From: Roseiconus nitratireducens | GTDB taxonomy: Bacteria > Planctomycetota > Planctomycetia > Pirellulales > Pirellulaceae | Length of the DNA stretch: 64,000 bases | Direction: 5' to 3' | Assembly (NCBI RefSeq): GCF_008629675.1 | Contig: NZ_VWOX01000011.1 | Coordinates: 1-64,000 of the forward strand | Shown: piece by piece, positions 45,224-53,385 of the stretch | Layout of the letters: every line of letters starts with the position of its first letter | How positions within the stretch are numbered: the stretch's first letter is position 1 | The notes under the pieces: model-generated | Database searches by the model: none | What the model was told of the DNA's origin: nothing | Seen by the model: only the letters and a program-made list of their open reading frames with translations | Position numbers and translations under genes: made by a program

Positions 45224-45272
45224 ATCGGCGAGCGAAGGCCGCAACGCCCCGGAAGAGGATAGACTTTGCGAC

Positions 45273-47075
45273 ATGCCGGATCTGATTGCTCAAGGACCGC
45301 AAAACTATCACCGTTGGCGCCGTGAAATGCCGGAGCCGACGACGCGGCATGATATCGTCATCGGACGAAGCGACGCGGATTGGAACGTTCCATGGGACGG
45401 GATGATCTCGCGGGCGCACGTCCGGTTGCGTGCTCACCCCAACGAGCGTGTGGAGGTGAACGTGGTTCGCACCGCGCGGAATCCCGTGTTCTACCGCGGA
45501 CAACACACCTCGCGATTCACCCTGGTGCCCGGCGAACACTTCGTGATCGGGAACACAACGTTCACCCTGGCCGGACGCGTGGGCAGCGCTGGACGTGCAC
45601 CGTTCGGCGATGCCGTCGAAGGTGAAGGAGTCGACGTCACCGAAAGCGTGTTTGATCACGTCGCCCTGCGTCGGCGGCATTTCCGCGACGTCAATTCGCG
45701 GATCGACGTGCTGACGCGTTTGCCGGATCTGATCGCCAGCAGCGACAGTGAGCAAGAACTGCTGGTGCGGGTGACCAGCGTGCTGCTGCAGTCGACTCCG
45801 GCGGCCGCTTCGGTGGCCATCGTTTCCGCCGCGCCGTTGGATCAACAACCGGCCGCGGACATCCAGGTGTTGCACTACGACCATCGGGGTGACGCACTCC
45901 GCGGCGCTTCGATCAGCCGGCGGTTGGTGCGGCGGGCGATCGAAAAGCGGGAAAGTGTTCTGAACGTGTGGTCAACCGGCGGCGCGGCGCCGGCCGGCGC
46001 CGCGTTCACGGCGCGCGAGGATGTCGATTGGGCGTTTTGCGTCCCGCTGCGAACCGAGGCCTGTCGCGGCTGGGCGATCTACATCACCGGACAATTGCCG
46101 GAACTTCCCAACGCCCGACTTCAACCGGGTGACGTCTCAGAGCAGTTGCAGGATGACGTCAAGTTTGCCGAACTGGTGGGGACCACCGTCGCCAGCCTGC
46201 AGCAAAGCCGACAGTTGCAGCGACGTCAGGCCGCGATGCGAAACTTCTTTGCCCCGGTTGTGCTGAAAGCACTCTCCAGCGGCGATACCGATAAAGTTCT
46301 GGAACCGCGCGAATCGGATTTGACCGTGATGTTTTGTGACCTGCGCGGGTTTTCCCGACGCAGCGAACGTGATGCCGGACAACTGCTGCAGTTGCTGTCG
46401 GATGTCAGCGACGCCCTGGGCGTGATGACCAAACACATTCTGGGATACGACGGCGTGATCGGTGACTTTCATGGCGACGCAGCGATGGGTTTCTGGGGCT
46501 GGCCGCTGGCCCAGGCGGACACGGCCAGGCGGGCGACCGACGCGGCGCTTGCCATTCGGTCGGAGTATCATCAATCGGATCTGGGATTTCGCTGCGGAAT
46601 TGGCATCGCGCACGGTCCGGCGGTGGCCGGCCGGATCGGCACGACCGACCAGGTGAAAGTCACCGCATTCGGGCCGGTGGTGAATTTGGCCAGCCGGCTT
46701 GAATCGATGACCAAAATGTTTGGTGCCGAAATCATCATCGACACTTCCACCCGCAAGCTGCTGCAGCAGGCAAGTGATGTCCCGTCCGGTGACGCCATTC
46801 GTTGCCGGCGGCTGGCCAGGGTTCGACCGGCCGGATTTGAAGCCGCCTTCGAAATTCACGAGCTGCTACCGCCACTGGCCGGCAACGCCAACGATGTGAC
46901 GGCCATCCTGATCGGCGAATACGAAGCGGCGCTGGACGAGTTTGCCCGTGGGGGGGACTCGCAGGCGATTGCCCGGCTGAAGAAGCTGCCCACGTGGGAC
47001 ACTCCCAGCCAACGTCTGATGCGGCTGATCAAGAACGGCGACCACGCCAGCGGCATCATCAACCTGCCGAAATAA
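45273..47075 (+). CDS. FHA-GAF-class III nucleotide cyclase-like protein with altered active-site residues
   Basis: The ATG at 45273 gives 600 residues, 49 bases after oppF on the same strand. An FHA domain (about 20-110: VIGRS, SRAHVRL) should bind phosphothreonine peptides. A GAF domain (150-315) and a short coiled-coil lead follow, then the class III cyclase domain (345-520). Metal-binding D356 (MFCDLRGF) and D402 (HGDAAM) are present, as are the transition-state N471 and R475 (VNLASR). The substrate-selecting lysine and aspartate are replaced by D398 and P468. It may make a nucleotide not predicted by the usual rules, or be a pseudo-cyclase that only senses. Cytoplasmic. Confidence 0.85.
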   Translation: MPDLIAQGPQNYHRWRREMPEPTTRHDIVIGRSDADWNVPWDGMISRAHVRLRAHPNERVEVNVVRTARNPVFYRGQHTSRFTLVPGEHFVIGNTTFTLAGRVGSAGRAPFGDAVEGEGVDVTESVFDHVALRRRHFRDVNSRIDVLTRLPDLIASSDSEQELLVRVTSVLLQSTPAAASVAIVSAAPLDQQPAADIQVLHYDHRGDALRGASISRRLVRRAIEKRESVLNVWSTGGAAPAGAAFTAREDVDWAFCVPLRTEACRGWAIYITGQLPELPNARLQPGDVSEQLQDDVKFAELVGTTVASLQQSRQLQRRQAAMRNFFAPVVLKALSSGDTDKVLEPRESDLTVMFCDLRGFSRRSERDAGQLLQLLSDVSDALGVMTKHILGYDGVIGDFHGDAAMGFWGWPLAQADTARRATDAALAIRSEYHQSDLGFRCGIGIAHGPAVAGRIGTTDQVKVTAFGPVVNLASRLESMTKMFGAEIIIDTSTRKLLQQASDVPSGDAIRCRRLARVRPAGFEAAFEIHELLPPLAGNANDVTAILIGEYEAALDEFARGGDSQAIARLKKLPTWDTPSQRLMRLIKNGDHASGIINLPK

Positions 47076-47321
47076 GACTGATCGGAGGGCCCCCGCGGCG
47101 GCAGGGGACAGCCGGCGAAATCCGCGATGGCTGCGAGTGATCGGGCGGAAACGACCGGTTCGGGGCGAAGAATCGATCTCGGGTGTTCAACCCGGCACGT
47201 CGTTGTCAAGCTGGAGCGGTCAGCGGCACGGCACCTCAATGGGACGCGATCTGCCGATGCGTCCTGGCAACGCGATCGTCCCGACGCCGAAAACGCGCGA
47301 CTCCTCCAGGAACCTTGCACC

Positions 47322-48392
47322 ATGTCCGACTACGAAATGCTGGATGATCTGTACGCCTACAACGAGTGGGCGAACTCCAAGGTGTTGTCGCTCTGCGAAG
47401 GCCTGACCGCTTCGCAATTGGACCAGGAGATGCCGATCGGCAGAGGCTCGCTGCGCGCCACGTTGTTCCACATCCTGGCCGCCGAAGACGTCTGGATGGA
47501 CCGTTGGACAGGAATTCCTTGGCGTCCGTTCCCGACCGATCCGGAAAGCATTCGTCTGGATGAGATTCAAGACGGATTGGACGAAGTGGCGGCGCAACGT
47601 CGGTCTTTGATCGAGCTGAACCGTCCGGCCCGCTGGTCCGAAACGATCACTTACCAGGACAGCAAGAAGAACGAGCACACGCATTCGCTATACGATTTGC
47701 TGCTCCACGTGGCCAATCATGGGGTGCACCATCGTGCCCAGGCTCTGCATTTCCTGAAAAAGTTTGGACGCACCGTCCCCGCCGGGCTGGACTACATTTT
47801 CTATCGGCTCGCCGCATCGACGGTCGATCAGGATCCCGCCGCGGTCAAACAGTTGCAGCAATTCGGTCTGTCGGTCGGCACAATCAAGTCGCGCGACCCC
47901 CAGTACGATGCGGCCCTGGTTCAGCGTCTGTACGCGTACCATGATTGGGCGATGAATGAGGTCTTCGACATGTGCGACACCGTCGACGTGGCCGCGCTGG
48001 ATCAGGATTTTTCGATGGGATCAGGCACCATCCGCAAGTGCCTGCGACACCTGCTGGATGCGGAACAATGGTGGATCGACAACTGGTCGGGAGATTCCAA
48101 CGACTTTCCACGTTCGGCGGAGGAAATGCCGTTGCAAGAAATCCAATCCCAGTGGAAGAAACTGAGTCGAAAGCGAAAACGATTCTTGGCCACCGTTGAC
48201 GAAGATGCCGCCATGAAGGTGGTGACGGTGGCGCCCAACGGCCTGCCGACGTCCTTTCGCATCGGCGAATCGGTTCTGCAACTGCCGCTTCACGGTACCC
48301 ACCACCGGGCCCAGATCATCAACATGGTCCGGCGTTCCAAGGGACGGTTGCACAACATCGATCTTTTGTACGCGATCGACGAACTGAAATAG
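47322..48392 (+). CDS. Double DinB-family protein
   Basis: The ATG at 47322, with aggaa upstream, gives 356 residues with two DinB-like four-helix domains (about 5-160 and 200-350). Each has a pattern of metal-binding histidines: HILAAEDVW with HVANHGVHHRAQ in the first, and HLLDAEQWW with LPLHGTHHRAQ in the second. DinB-superfamily proteins include thiol-dependent metalloenzymes; a role here is unknown. The duplication in one chain is notable, because most family members are single-domain. No operon partner is evident. Confidence 0.85.
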   Translation: MSDYEMLDDLYAYNEWANSKVLSLCEGLTASQLDQEMPIGRGSLRATLFHILAAEDVWMDRWTGIPWRPFPTDPESIRLDEIQDGLDEVAAQRRSLIELNRPARWSETITYQDSKKNEHTHSLYDLLLHVANHGVHHRAQALHFLKKFGRTVPAGLDYIFYRLAASTVDQDPAAVKQLQQFGLSVGTIKSRDPQYDAALVQRLYAYHDWAMNEVFDMCDTVDVAALDQDFSMGSGTIRKCLRHLLDAEQWWIDNWSGDSNDFPRSAEEMPLQEIQSQWKKLSRKRKRFLATVDEDAAMKVVTVAPNGLPTSFRIGESVLQLPLHGTHHRAQIINMVRRSKGRLHNIDLLYAIDELK

Positions 48393-48529
48393 TCAATTGC
48401 AAGCAGAGGCGTGATGTGCAGCCTGACCGACGGGTGCATCTCCCGTGAAAGGTCAATCACCTGTTGCGGTCCGAGTCTCCCAGTCGGATTGGAACCCTGA
48501 CGACGCTCCGCGTCGTCACGGACCCGGCA

Positions 48530-49414
48530 CTACCGCTGTGATTCCCACAGCCAGCGGACCGCGGCGGCGACCTCGTCTTCCTGGTCTTCGGGCACGACCC
48601 CGTCGTGATCCAGCCCGCGCAGGATGACCAACCGCTTCTCCGGCGGGAGTGCGTGATAAACTTGCATCTGCAATTCCGCCGGGACCAGCCGATCCAATTC
48701 GGATTGCAGCATCACCGTGCGAGTGCGGACCCGCGATGCCGTCCGCAACAGGTTCATCTCGTCGGGCAGACTTTCGGCGATCGGGTCGGTGAGGTGGCCC
48801 AGCGGATAGCGCCGCGAAACGCGTTTGACCGTCTCCACCAACGGCGGCGGGTTCCTCAAGATCAATCCGTCGATCTCCACATGACTCAGCGACGCGAGGG
48901 CCACGGCGGTGGCGCAGCCGAGCGAATTGCCCACCAGCCAGATTCTGGTGGTCGCATCGAATCGTTCGCGGACGTGTTGATAGAACTGCTGCGCATGTTG
49001 CGGAAGGATCCGCAACGAAGCGCGACCGCGACTGCTGCCGTACCCGGGCGGATTCCACGTCCAGACCTGCGACCGCACCTCGGGGAGGTAGTGGGCCGGC
49101 GCTTCGGTGGACCGCTCACCGCGTCCGGCGGTTCCGGGAAACTTCAGCACCACCAAGCCCGGAGGTTCCTCCGATGTCGCGTCCTGGGCCGACGTCTCGC
49201 TGCCCGGAAAGACGTCCTGCACAAAGCACTCCATCGTTTTCTCGCCGATCGGAATCAGTTCGCGGCGTTTGGGTTCAAACGGCAAATGATGCCGCGACGG
49301 ACGCAGCACGAACCGATCAAGGACGCGGCCTCGCAAGGAGTGCAGCGACTGTTGAAAGAACCCGACGCGATGGATCTCGCCGGGCGTCGGTTCGTCGGGA
49401 ACGTCACGATCCAT
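48530..49414 (-). CDS. Alpha/beta-hydrolase
   Basis: This 294-residue hydrolase has a nucleophile in GNSLG, a candidate acid in SELDRLVP and a catalytic histidine in GLDHDG. The strand before the nucleophile (IWLVGNSLGCATAVALASL) is typical. It has no signal peptide and is likely cytoplasmic. It starts 26 bases after metG on the same strand, so it may be co-transcribed. The substrate is unknown. Confidence 0.82.
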   Translation of the reverse strand: MDRDVPDEPTPGEIHRVGFFQQSLHSLRGRVLDRFVLRPSRHHLPFEPKRRELIPIGEKTMECFVQDVFPGSETSAQDATSEEPPGLVVLKFPGTAGRGERSTEAPAHYLPEVRSQVWTWNPPGYGSSRGRASLRILPQHAQQFYQHVRERFDATTRIWLVGNSLGCATAVALASLSHVEIDGLILRNPPPLVETVKRVSRRYPLGHLTDPIAESLPDEMNLLRTASRVRTRTVMLQSELDRLVPAELQMQVYHALPPEKRLVILRGLDHDGVVPEDQEDEVAAAVRWLWESQR

Positions 49415-49440
49415 GGTGGTGGCTGATTGCCTGGGTCAGC

Positions 49441-51486
49441 TCAGTGCACGCGTTGTCCGGGCTGAGCTCCCTCGTCGATCCCCAGAATGAAAACCTCCGC
49501 CCCGCCCGGACCGGCGGCGGTGACCATGCCCTCGCTGAGCCCGAATCGCATTTTTCGGGGCTTCAGGTTGGCAACCATCACGACCAGGCGGCCGACCAGT
49601 TGCTCCGGTTCGTACGCTGCCTTGATCCCGGCGAACACTTGCCGCCGTTCCTCGCCGCCCAGGCTGAGCGTCAGTTTCAATAGCTTGTTGGCTTCCGGAA
49701 CTTGCTCGGCGGCGACCACGCGGGCCACCCGCAGGTCGACCTTGGCAAAGTCTTCGATGGTGATCTCTTCCGCCAACGGTTCATCCTTCAGCGGCTGGTC
49801 GCTGTCGTTGAAGCTGGGCAAAGCCTCCGCGGCGGCGTCGGCATCGGCGGCCTGTTTACTTTCCTCGATCATCTTTTGAATATCCTCGGGTTGAAGTCGT
49901 TCCATCATGCGTTTGAATTTTTGCACCGGTGTTCCCAGCAACGGTGACTTGCTCTGGTCCCAGGACGTCAGCGGGTCGCCAAGCAAGGCGGCACACTTGT
50001 CGGCCAACGACGGCAGCACCGGGGCCAGATAGATCGCCAGTTGTCGAAACAGGTTCAACGCGACCGTGACCACGTCGCGCAGTTCGTCCAACCGCTGAGG
50101 ATCTTTTTTCATCTCCCACGGCTTGGCATGCTCGACGTAGGGATTGGCCGCATCGGCCAACTCCATGATCAACCGGGTCGCGCGGCTGTAGTCGGTCGCT
50201 TCGTAGGCGGCCGCAATTGCATCACCGGCCTCGGCGGCGCGCTCAAACAGACCGCCATCATCGGGGTATTCGGTCGACAGCCCCGTCAAGCCGGCAAACT
50301 TTCCGACCCGGCTGGCCAGGTTGACGACTTTGCCGACCAAGTCACTGTTGACCTTTTCAACAAATTCGTCGATTCCCAGATCCAGATCCTCCACGCGCGG
50401 AGTCAGCTTGGATGCATAAAAGTAACGCAACAGATCTGGATCGGCGTGCTTGAGATACGTTTCGGCGGAGATCAAGGTTCCGGTCGATTTGCTCATCTTT
50501 TCGCCGCCCACATTCAGAAAACCGTGAATGTGCACTTTGGTCGGCAGTTGGAACCCGGCGGTGTGCAACATGCCCGGCCAGAACAAGGTGTGGAAGTACG
50601 TGATGTCCTTGCCGATGAAGTGGTGAATTTCCGTTTCGGGAGAACGCCACCAATCGTCCAAGGATTCGCCGTGGGCCTGGCACCATTGGGCGGTGCTGCC
50701 GATGTAACCGATCGGCGCGTCGAACCAGACGTACCAGTAGTTGCCCGGCGAATCGGGGATCTCGAAGCCGAAATAGGGACCCGGGCGGCTGATGTCCCAA
50801 TCCTTCAGCTCCTTGTCCGCCGCCAGGAAGTAGCCCTTGAGGTAGTTGGCGGTTTCTTTTTGCAGCGCGTCACTGCTGTCGATCCATTCACTCAACAGGG
50901 ACCGCAACTTCTCCAGTTGGACGAACAGGTGGACCGCCGAACGGACCTCGGGGGTGGCACCGCTGAGTGTGCTTTTGGGGTTGATCAATTCGATCGGCGT
51001 GTAGGTCGCACCGCAGACGCAGTTGTCCCCCGGCTGGTCTTCCCGCCCGCACACCGGGCAGGTGCCACGGACGAAACGGTCAGCCAGGAAAGTCCCGACC
51101 TCGGGATCGTAAAGCTGGTCGACCGATCGTTCGACGACCAGGTCCGCCTTGCGCAGAGCGCTCCAAACGAAATGACACTGCTCGCGGTTGGCTTCGCTGT
51201 GCGTGCTGCCGTAGTGATCGAACTGCACGTGGAACCCGGAGAAATCACGCTGGTGCTGACCACTCATGTCGGCGATCAGATCTTCTTCGCTGCGATTCTC
51301 CTTTCGCGCGCGAATCATGATCGCGGTGCCGTGGGTGTCGTCGGCGCAGATGTAGACACAACGATTGCCGATCAGTTTCTGGAACCGGACCCAAATGTCG
51401 GTCTGGATGTACTCCACCAAGTGCCCGATGTGGATCGGACCGTTCGCGTACGGCAGGGCGCTGGTGACAAGAATGCGTCGCGTCAT
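49441..51486 (-). CDS. metG: Methionyl-tRNA synthetase
   Basis: This 681-residue enzyme charges tRNA-Met. The HIGH motif (PIHIGHL, residues 19-22), the KMSKS motif (near 328) and a zinc knuckle (CPVCG and NCVCG) are visible. The C-terminal tRNA-binding domain (about 575-681, VDLRVARVVAAEQVPEANKL) is present, so it should dimerise. Length and motifs fit a complete, functional housekeeping gene. It faces the thioredoxin-trypsin gene divergently. Confidence 0.97.
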   Translation of the reverse strand: MTRRILVTSALPYANGPIHIGHLVEYIQTDIWVRFQKLIGNRCVYICADDTHGTAIMIRARKENRSEEDLIADMSGQHQRDFSGFHVQFDHYGSTHSEANREQCHFVWSALRKADLVVERSVDQLYDPEVGTFLADRFVRGTCPVCGREDQPGDNCVCGATYTPIELINPKSTLSGATPEVRSAVHLFVQLEKLRSLLSEWIDSSDALQKETANYLKGYFLAADKELKDWDISRPGPYFGFEIPDSPGNYWYVWFDAPIGYIGSTAQWCQAHGESLDDWWRSPETEIHHFIGKDITYFHTLFWPGMLHTAGFQLPTKVHIHGFLNVGGEKMSKSTGTLISAETYLKHADPDLLRYFYASKLTPRVEDLDLGIDEFVEKVNSDLVGKVVNLASRVGKFAGLTGLSTEYPDDGGLFERAAEAGDAIAAAYEATDYSRATRLIMELADAANPYVEHAKPWEMKKDPQRLDELRDVVTVALNLFRQLAIYLAPVLPSLADKCAALLGDPLTSWDQSKSPLLGTPVQKFKRMMERLQPEDIQKMIEESKQAADADAAAEALPSFNDSDQPLKDEPLAEEITIEDFAKVDLRVARVVAAEQVPEANKLLKLTLSLGGEERRQVFAGIKAAYEPEQLVGRLVVMVANLKPRKMRFGLSEGMVTAAGPGGAEVFILGIDEGAQPGQRVH

Positions 51487-51577
51487 GAGCGGTTGAACGA
51501 GAATCTCGGTGGCGGCTAGTCGACAAAAACGTGCGGGCGGACCCTTGGTCCCCGGGGGGCGGATTGTAACGGCCGAC

Positions 51578-51605
51578 GTGAAACACGTAATCCCGCATGT
51601 TTCAC
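51578..51605. promoter_or_regulatory. Inverted repeat in the metG upstream region
   Basis: The arms gtgaaaca (51578-51585) and tgtttcac (51598-51605) are perfect complements 12 bases apart, about 92 bases upstream of metG. They could be an operator or a transcript hairpin, but no known regulator site is recognised. Confidence 0.35.
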
Positions 51606-51745
51606 AGGGTTTCCCGCCGAACAGGTTCGCTTTGGGCTTGTCGCCGATGCGGGGCTTTTCAGAGAGTCATCGACGCCATCGTGACCGGAACGCGATCGCA
51701 TGACGCCGAAGGATCGGCTGACACAGAAGTCTAGGGAGAGACACT

Positions 51746-53191
51746 TTGGAAACGCAAATGTTCACGCGTGGGGGGGACGGCGCTGCCAGTCTCCGACCCG
51801 GCGCCAAGCTCGTCTTCGCACTGGTCCTGTCCCTCGCGGCGTTGTGCAGCGGCACCGCGTCCGCCGCGGGAGCGATGCTGTTGGCCTTTTCCTCGGCTCA
51901 TTGCGGCCCGTGCCAAGCGATGCAACCGGTGTTGGACCGGTTGGCCGCCAACGGGGTTCCGATCCGCGAAGTGGACGTCAATCGCGAAACCGAATTCGCC
52001 CGACGTTACGGGATTCGTCAAACCCCCACCTTCGTGGTGCTCTCCGGTGGCCGCGAACTGACACGCCTGGTGGGCATCCAGTCTGAACAAGAACTGCGAA
52101 CGGCGTTGGCGATCAGTCCCACCGGACCGCTGGTCCGCACGGGGGCAAATTTTCCGGGCGATACCTCGTTGAATGCCCCGCAAACGCGATTGGTTCCTCC
52201 CCACTCCGCCATCCCACCGGCATCCCACCGCGCGGCGACCGACCAGATCGCACCCTCGCACGGCGAGCCGATGCCCAGTCTGTCGCTGGCCGAATCGGTT
52301 GAACGGGCGCAAGCGGCAACGGTACGTTTGCGTGTGCACGACGGTCACGGGTTTGGCGTCGGAACCGGAACGATCATCGACCGGCACGGCGACGAAGCGC
52401 TCGTGCTGACCTGTGGCCACCTGTTCCGCGAAACCAAACTGGAATCGAACGTCGAGGTGGACCTGTTCGTCGGCGGCAATGTCAAAACCGTTCCCGGCAA
52501 AGTGGTCGACTACGACGCGGAGGACCGCGACATCGCACTGGTCGTCATCCGGCCCGGATTCGACATCACACCGGTTGCGATCTTGCCCTCCAGTCAGAAG
52601 CCTGAAAACGGGCAGTCCGTGTTTAGCTTCGGCTGCGACCGCGGCGACGATCCCTCGCGGCGCGACACCCGGATCACGGGCGTCAACAAGTACAATCAAC
52701 ACATCAAAGCTTCCAACATTGAAATCGCCGGCGCACCGATCGACGGTCGCAGCGGCGGTGGACTGTTTGATCATTCCGGGAAGCTGATCGGAGTCTGCAA
52801 CGCAGCCGATTACGACGGCGACGTCGGCATCTACACCGGTCCGGGAAGCATTCAGTGGCAACTTGATCGCGTCCAGCTTTCCCACCTGTACCAGGGTGTC
52901 CCCGGTGGCCCCGCCGCGAACATCGCCGCGCAACCGGCGACGAGCGATCCGCGCGTCGCGATCGCACCTGCAAGCTTTGATCAACCTGTCGCGCCAGCCC
53001 AACCGGGGCCGGCCGCGGCGTCCGCCGTTCGCCCCGCGGGACATCAAGCCCCGGCCGTTTCATCGGCCGCACCCGGCCAGGAAGTCATCATCATCGTCCG
53101 CGATCCGAACAATCCCGCGGCCGACCGCGTGGTGACCCTGGAGCACCCGACCAAGGAACTGATGGAGTTGATCCACCGGCAAGCGCGCTAA
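51746..53191 (+). CDS. Exported thioredoxin-trypsin fusion protein
   Basis: The TTG at 51746 follows agggagag with ideal spacing and is preferred over the ATG at 51758. The 481-residue protein has a signal peptide (FALVLSLAALCSGTASA), then a thioredoxin-fold domain with C53-G-P-C56. A trypsin-like serine protease domain carries H225 (LTCGHLF), D262 (DRDIALV) and S336 (GRSGGGLF), so it has a complete triad but a basic residue before the serine. A Pro/Ala-rich tail ends the protein. One chain could reduce a disulfide and then cleave a protein in the periplasm (inference). Confidence 0.85.
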   Translation: METQMFTRGGDGAASLRPGAKLVFALVLSLAALCSGTASAAGAMLLAFSSAHCGPCQAMQPVLDRLAANGVPIREVDVNRETEFARRYGIRQTPTFVVLSGGRELTRLVGIQSEQELRTALAISPTGPLVRTGANFPGDTSLNAPQTRLVPPHSAIPPASHRAATDQIAPSHGEPMPSLSLAESVERAQAATVRLRVHDGHGFGVGTGTIIDRHGDEALVLTCGHLFRETKLESNVEVDLFVGGNVKTVPGKVVDYDAEDRDIALVVIRPGFDITPVAILPSSQKPENGQSVFSFGCDRGDDPSRRDTRITGVNKYNQHIKASNIEIAGAPIDGRSGGGLFDHSGKLIGVCNAADYDGDVGIYTGPGSIQWQLDRVQLSHLYQGVPGGPAANIAAQPATSDPRVAIAPASFDQPVAPAQPGPAAASAVRPAGHQAPAVSSAAPGQEVIIIVRDPNNPAADRVVTLEHPTKELMELIHRQAR

Positions 53192-53385
53192 GCCACCGGG
53201 GACTGAGCACCGGACAGAGCATTCCAGCGCGCCGAAGGCCCGGCGTTTGCCCAGCCCAGCCCGCCATGACTGGGATCGCTCCGGCCGGCGGGGGCTCGCG
53301 GCGAAACCTTGACCGCGGCCGGGTGTTTGACTGGATGCTGCTCTGCATCTTGAAACACTCCTTTCTCCCCTCCTGGAGGCCTACG

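Noticed and set aside
50041..51519. 492-codon plus-strand frame
   Set aside because: It is antisense to metG, whose HIGH and KMSKS motifs are intact.
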